A stretch of 7,730 bases of DNA. It comes from JARRRL01 sp037380725 (GTDB taxonomy: Bacteria; Pseudomonadota; Gammaproteobacteria; Pseudomonadales; JANQJO01). The stretch covers positions 1-7,730 of the forward strand of contig JARRRL010000182.1 of NCBI GenBank assembly GCA_037380725.1, in the 5' to 3' direction. Under the pieces are notes generated by a model that was not told the origin of the DNA, ran no database searches, and saw nothing but the letters and a program-made list of their open reading frames with translations. Below, in pieces: positions 6,195-7,730 of the stretch (the stretch's first letter is position 1; each line of letters begins with the position of its first letter). The position numbers and the translations under genes are program-made.

Positions 6195-6900
6195 AAATAA
6201 CGAAGTTACTGAGCGCGTAGATGTCACTGCAGTCGACCGTGTTGCAAGTGTCGGGTGTCAGCCAGGCTGCGACTCCCGTGCCGTCTCGGCTGTGACAGCT
6301 GCTGCAATGGGTATCAAAAGCCGGTCCAGCGTTGACGCTTGCGGTGAGTGCTCGTGCATTAAAGTTCATGATCAGTGCCGCTGTGGCTTCCGCGCAATCA
6401 GCTGGGCACGGCGCTGCAGTAGACGGCATGGCGGTTCCAATGTAGGTCTTGAGAGTGGCCACATCCTGACACGAACCCGAACCGGCTACGGTACAAAGAC
6501 CAGGGCCAAGCGGTGTGGGATCCACGACGCCACCTTCTCCGTTTGAACCATGACAAACGGCACACATCTGATCAAAAAAAGCCCTTCCTGTTGCAAGCAA
6601 TGCCGCTGGATCGGGTGCTGCCGCTGGCGGTGGTGTGGGCACTTGATTGAGCGGTGGATTAGGGGCTGGTGCACCACCGCCAACACCTCCGCCCAGTCCA
6701 CCGGAGCCAGTGTTGGGCGCAGGGAGTGTACCAATGAGACCCGTTAAGGTATTGATCACTTCCGGCGATAATGCATCACAACTGGCAAAGAGCGGTAAAG
6801 CGAGTGCAAAAAAAGCCAGCCGTATTCCGGTTTTTATAGTATCTTGGAGCGGTAATGCGCGGCAGAGAGCGGTCTCCCGTTGAGTCTTTCTGAACGCCAT
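6190..6900 (-). CDS. Cytochrome c lipoprotein with one complete and one truncated heme domain
   Basis: The N-terminus is a lipoprotein signal ending in LFAS-C41, so the mature protein should be lipid-anchored. Aspartate at +2 after the cysteine is the Lol-avoidance residue in E. coli, suggesting retention at the inner membrane. A Gly/Pro/Ala-rich linker (about 62-100) leads to a first heme domain with CAVCH at 113-117, likely Met ligand M158 (AMPS) and extra cysteines C136, C144, C165 and C169. A second domain begins with CSSCH at 199-203 and C219/C224 in CNTVDC, but ends at NFVIY, just before the expected YI..MPP segment with its methionine. Domain 2 therefore lacks its axial ligand and last helix. 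Start ATG 6900 has only a weak GGGA-type ribosome site. The cysteine pattern matches the downstream cytochrome, so the two are paralogues probably acting in one electron-transfer path. Confidence 0.82.
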   Translation of the reverse strand: MAFRKTQRETALCRALPLQDTIKTGIRLAFFALALPLFASCDALSPEVINTLTGLIGTLPAPNTGSGGLGGGVGGGAPAPNPPLNQVPTPPPAAAPDPAALLATGRAFFDQMCAVCHGSNGEGGVVDPTPLGPGLCTVAGSGSCQDVATLKTYIGTAMPSTAAPCPADCAEATAALIMNFNARALTASVNAGPAFDTHCSSCHSRDGTGVAAWLTPDTCNTVDCSDIYALSNFVIY

Positions 6901-7084
6901 TGGCTTTATCCCACATTTTTTGTCTATTTATAGCGATTTGGCAGACGACGGGAAGCTAGGATACGGGTTCACGTCGGCTGATGAGCTAGAAGAAGTCGAC
7001 TTTGCCTCAAAATGTATCAATATGTAATGGCACGAAAGTTATGTAATAATTTGCGAATAAATTAAATAGAGTGATTAAAGGGGT
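6901..7084. other. Intergenic region between NRPS end and cytochrome lipoprotein
   Basis: The 184 bases have an AT-rich half next to the NRPS stop (about 7010-7080). No stable GC hairpin with a T tract was found, so no terminator is called. On the minus strand TATAAA (6932-6927) could be a -10 box for the lipoprotein gene, but no matching -35 box sits at the right distance. Confidence 0.35.
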
Positions 7085-7730
7085 TTAGGCTTGTGGGGTT
7101 TTGCGTACTCGCTTAAAAATACTGGGCCGTTGCACGTTGTGTACGGGAGGGGAGGGCGGTGTACCGCGCGAGTGGGTGGCACTGTGGTTCTGTAGCTGCG
7201 TGCTCAAATCAGCTAAGGTTTGTGTACTGAGGTCCTTGAGCGTTAAGGTCTGTATGCCTTTCGCATGCAGTGCGTGTAAAAAGGCCAAGGCCAGCAGTGA
7301 GTGACCGCCCAGTTCGAAAAAATTATCATCAATGCCCACTTCCCGGATCTGCAATACCTCCTCCCATATCGCGCAGAGTGTTTTTTCCACCTCCGTGCGC
7401 GGCGCCACGGCATTTGAATGTTTAAGCTGATGTTTCCTCTGGGGTACGGGCAATGCCGTTTTATCTACCTTGCCGTTGGCCGTCTGCGGCAAGCGATTCA
7501 AAATCACAAATCTGCCCGGTACCATATAGGTCGGTAATTGCGTTTCACAGTGAGTGCGGATCTCGCCCACCAGATGTTCTTTAACCAGATTCGATAACGG
7601 ATTGTTGGTGTAGGCAATGGCGCTATTGACCGGAGAGAGGCTATGGTGGGTGCGAAAAAAGCGGCTGGCGGGAAGTTTCGCCGCCGATGTATTGCAACGG
7701 CGAAACAATACGGCGTAACAGCCCCTGTCA
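7085..7730 (-). CDS. Nonribosomal peptide synthetase, C-terminal end (adenylation C-subdomain and carrier domain), partial
   Basis: The gene enters from the right edge, so its start is outside the window. What is visible is the end of the last module. The adenylation C-terminal subdomain includes LPTYMVPGRFVIL and the A10 motif NGKVDKTALP (7471-7442), whose lysine contacts the adenylate. After a short linker comes a peptidyl carrier domain with DNFFELGGHSLLA; its serine (codon 7300-7298) receives the phosphopantetheine arm that carries the amino acid as a thioester. About 35 residues of Pro/Ser-rich, basic tail follow (RPSIFKRVRKTPQA), then TAA. There is no thioesterase, reductase or terminal condensation domain, so release needs another protein, or the chain passes to another subunit. 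The specificity-conferring core of the adenylation domain is outside the window, so the amino acid cannot be predicted. The first few residues at the edge fit the family poorly. Confidence 0.9.
   Translation of the reverse strand, partial: DRGCYAVLFRRCNTSAAKLPASRFFRTHHSLSPVNSAIAYTNNPLSNLVKEHLVGEIRTHCETQLPTYMVPGRFVILNRLPQTANGKVDKTALPVPQRKHQLKHSNAVAPRTEVEKTLCAIWEEVLQIREVGIDDNFFELGGHSLLALAFLHALHAKGIQTLTLKDLSTQTLADLSTQLQNHSATHSRGTPPSPPVHNVQRPSIFKRVRKTPQA

Overview
The window looks like a piece of a Gram-negative, probably gammaproteobacterial, chromosome. The evidence is a Mak-type fructokinase close to the enterobacterial one, a methyltransferase family common in gammaproteobacteria, a secreted trypsin-like protease with a GlyGly-CTERM-like segment, a lipobox cytochrome, and Shine-Dalgarno sites of the AGGAG/GAGGAAG kind. 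The genus cannot be fixed from the sequence. No RNA gene, IS element or CRISPR array was found.

Layout from left to right. (1) Positions 1-776, minus strand: a zinc hydrolase of the succinylglutamate desuccinylase/aspartoacylase group. It reads well for about 183 residues, then loses family resemblance near 227 and runs in frame into unrelated sequence: the N-terminus of an FAD-binding protein, then a GC-rich tip of different composition. (2) 831-1452, minus: a SAM-dependent methyltransferase broken by an internal deletion plus frameshift. (3) 1627-4035, plus: a large secreted trypsin-like serine protease with two accessory beta domains, a Gly-rich/hydrophobic segment ending in a lipobox-like cysteine, and an extra C-terminal domain of about 150 residues. 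(4) 4041-4952, minus: fructokinase mak, convergent with the protease and 5 bp from it, with a candidate promoter and operator dyad upstream. (5) 5137-6900, minus: two c-type cytochromes of one Cys-rich subfamily, a membrane-anchored monoheme protein and an upstream lipoprotein whose second heme domain stops early. Short tandem repeats and a possible 31-codon ORF lie between them. (6) 7085-7730, minus: the C-terminal end of a nonribosomal peptide synthetase (adenylation subdomain plus carrier domain, no thioesterase).

The minus-strand genes from 7730 to 4041 could be read in one direction (NRPS end, cytochromes, mak), but gaps of about 184 bp make separate units more likely. The clearest functional pair is the two cytochromes, probably periplasmic electron carriers at the inner membrane. 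Several genes are damaged or cut short (methyltransferase, hydrolase, second heme domain), which suggests local decay, sequence error at a contig end, or both. I see no clear evidence of a wholly new multi-gene system. The most unusual item is the architecture of the protease.
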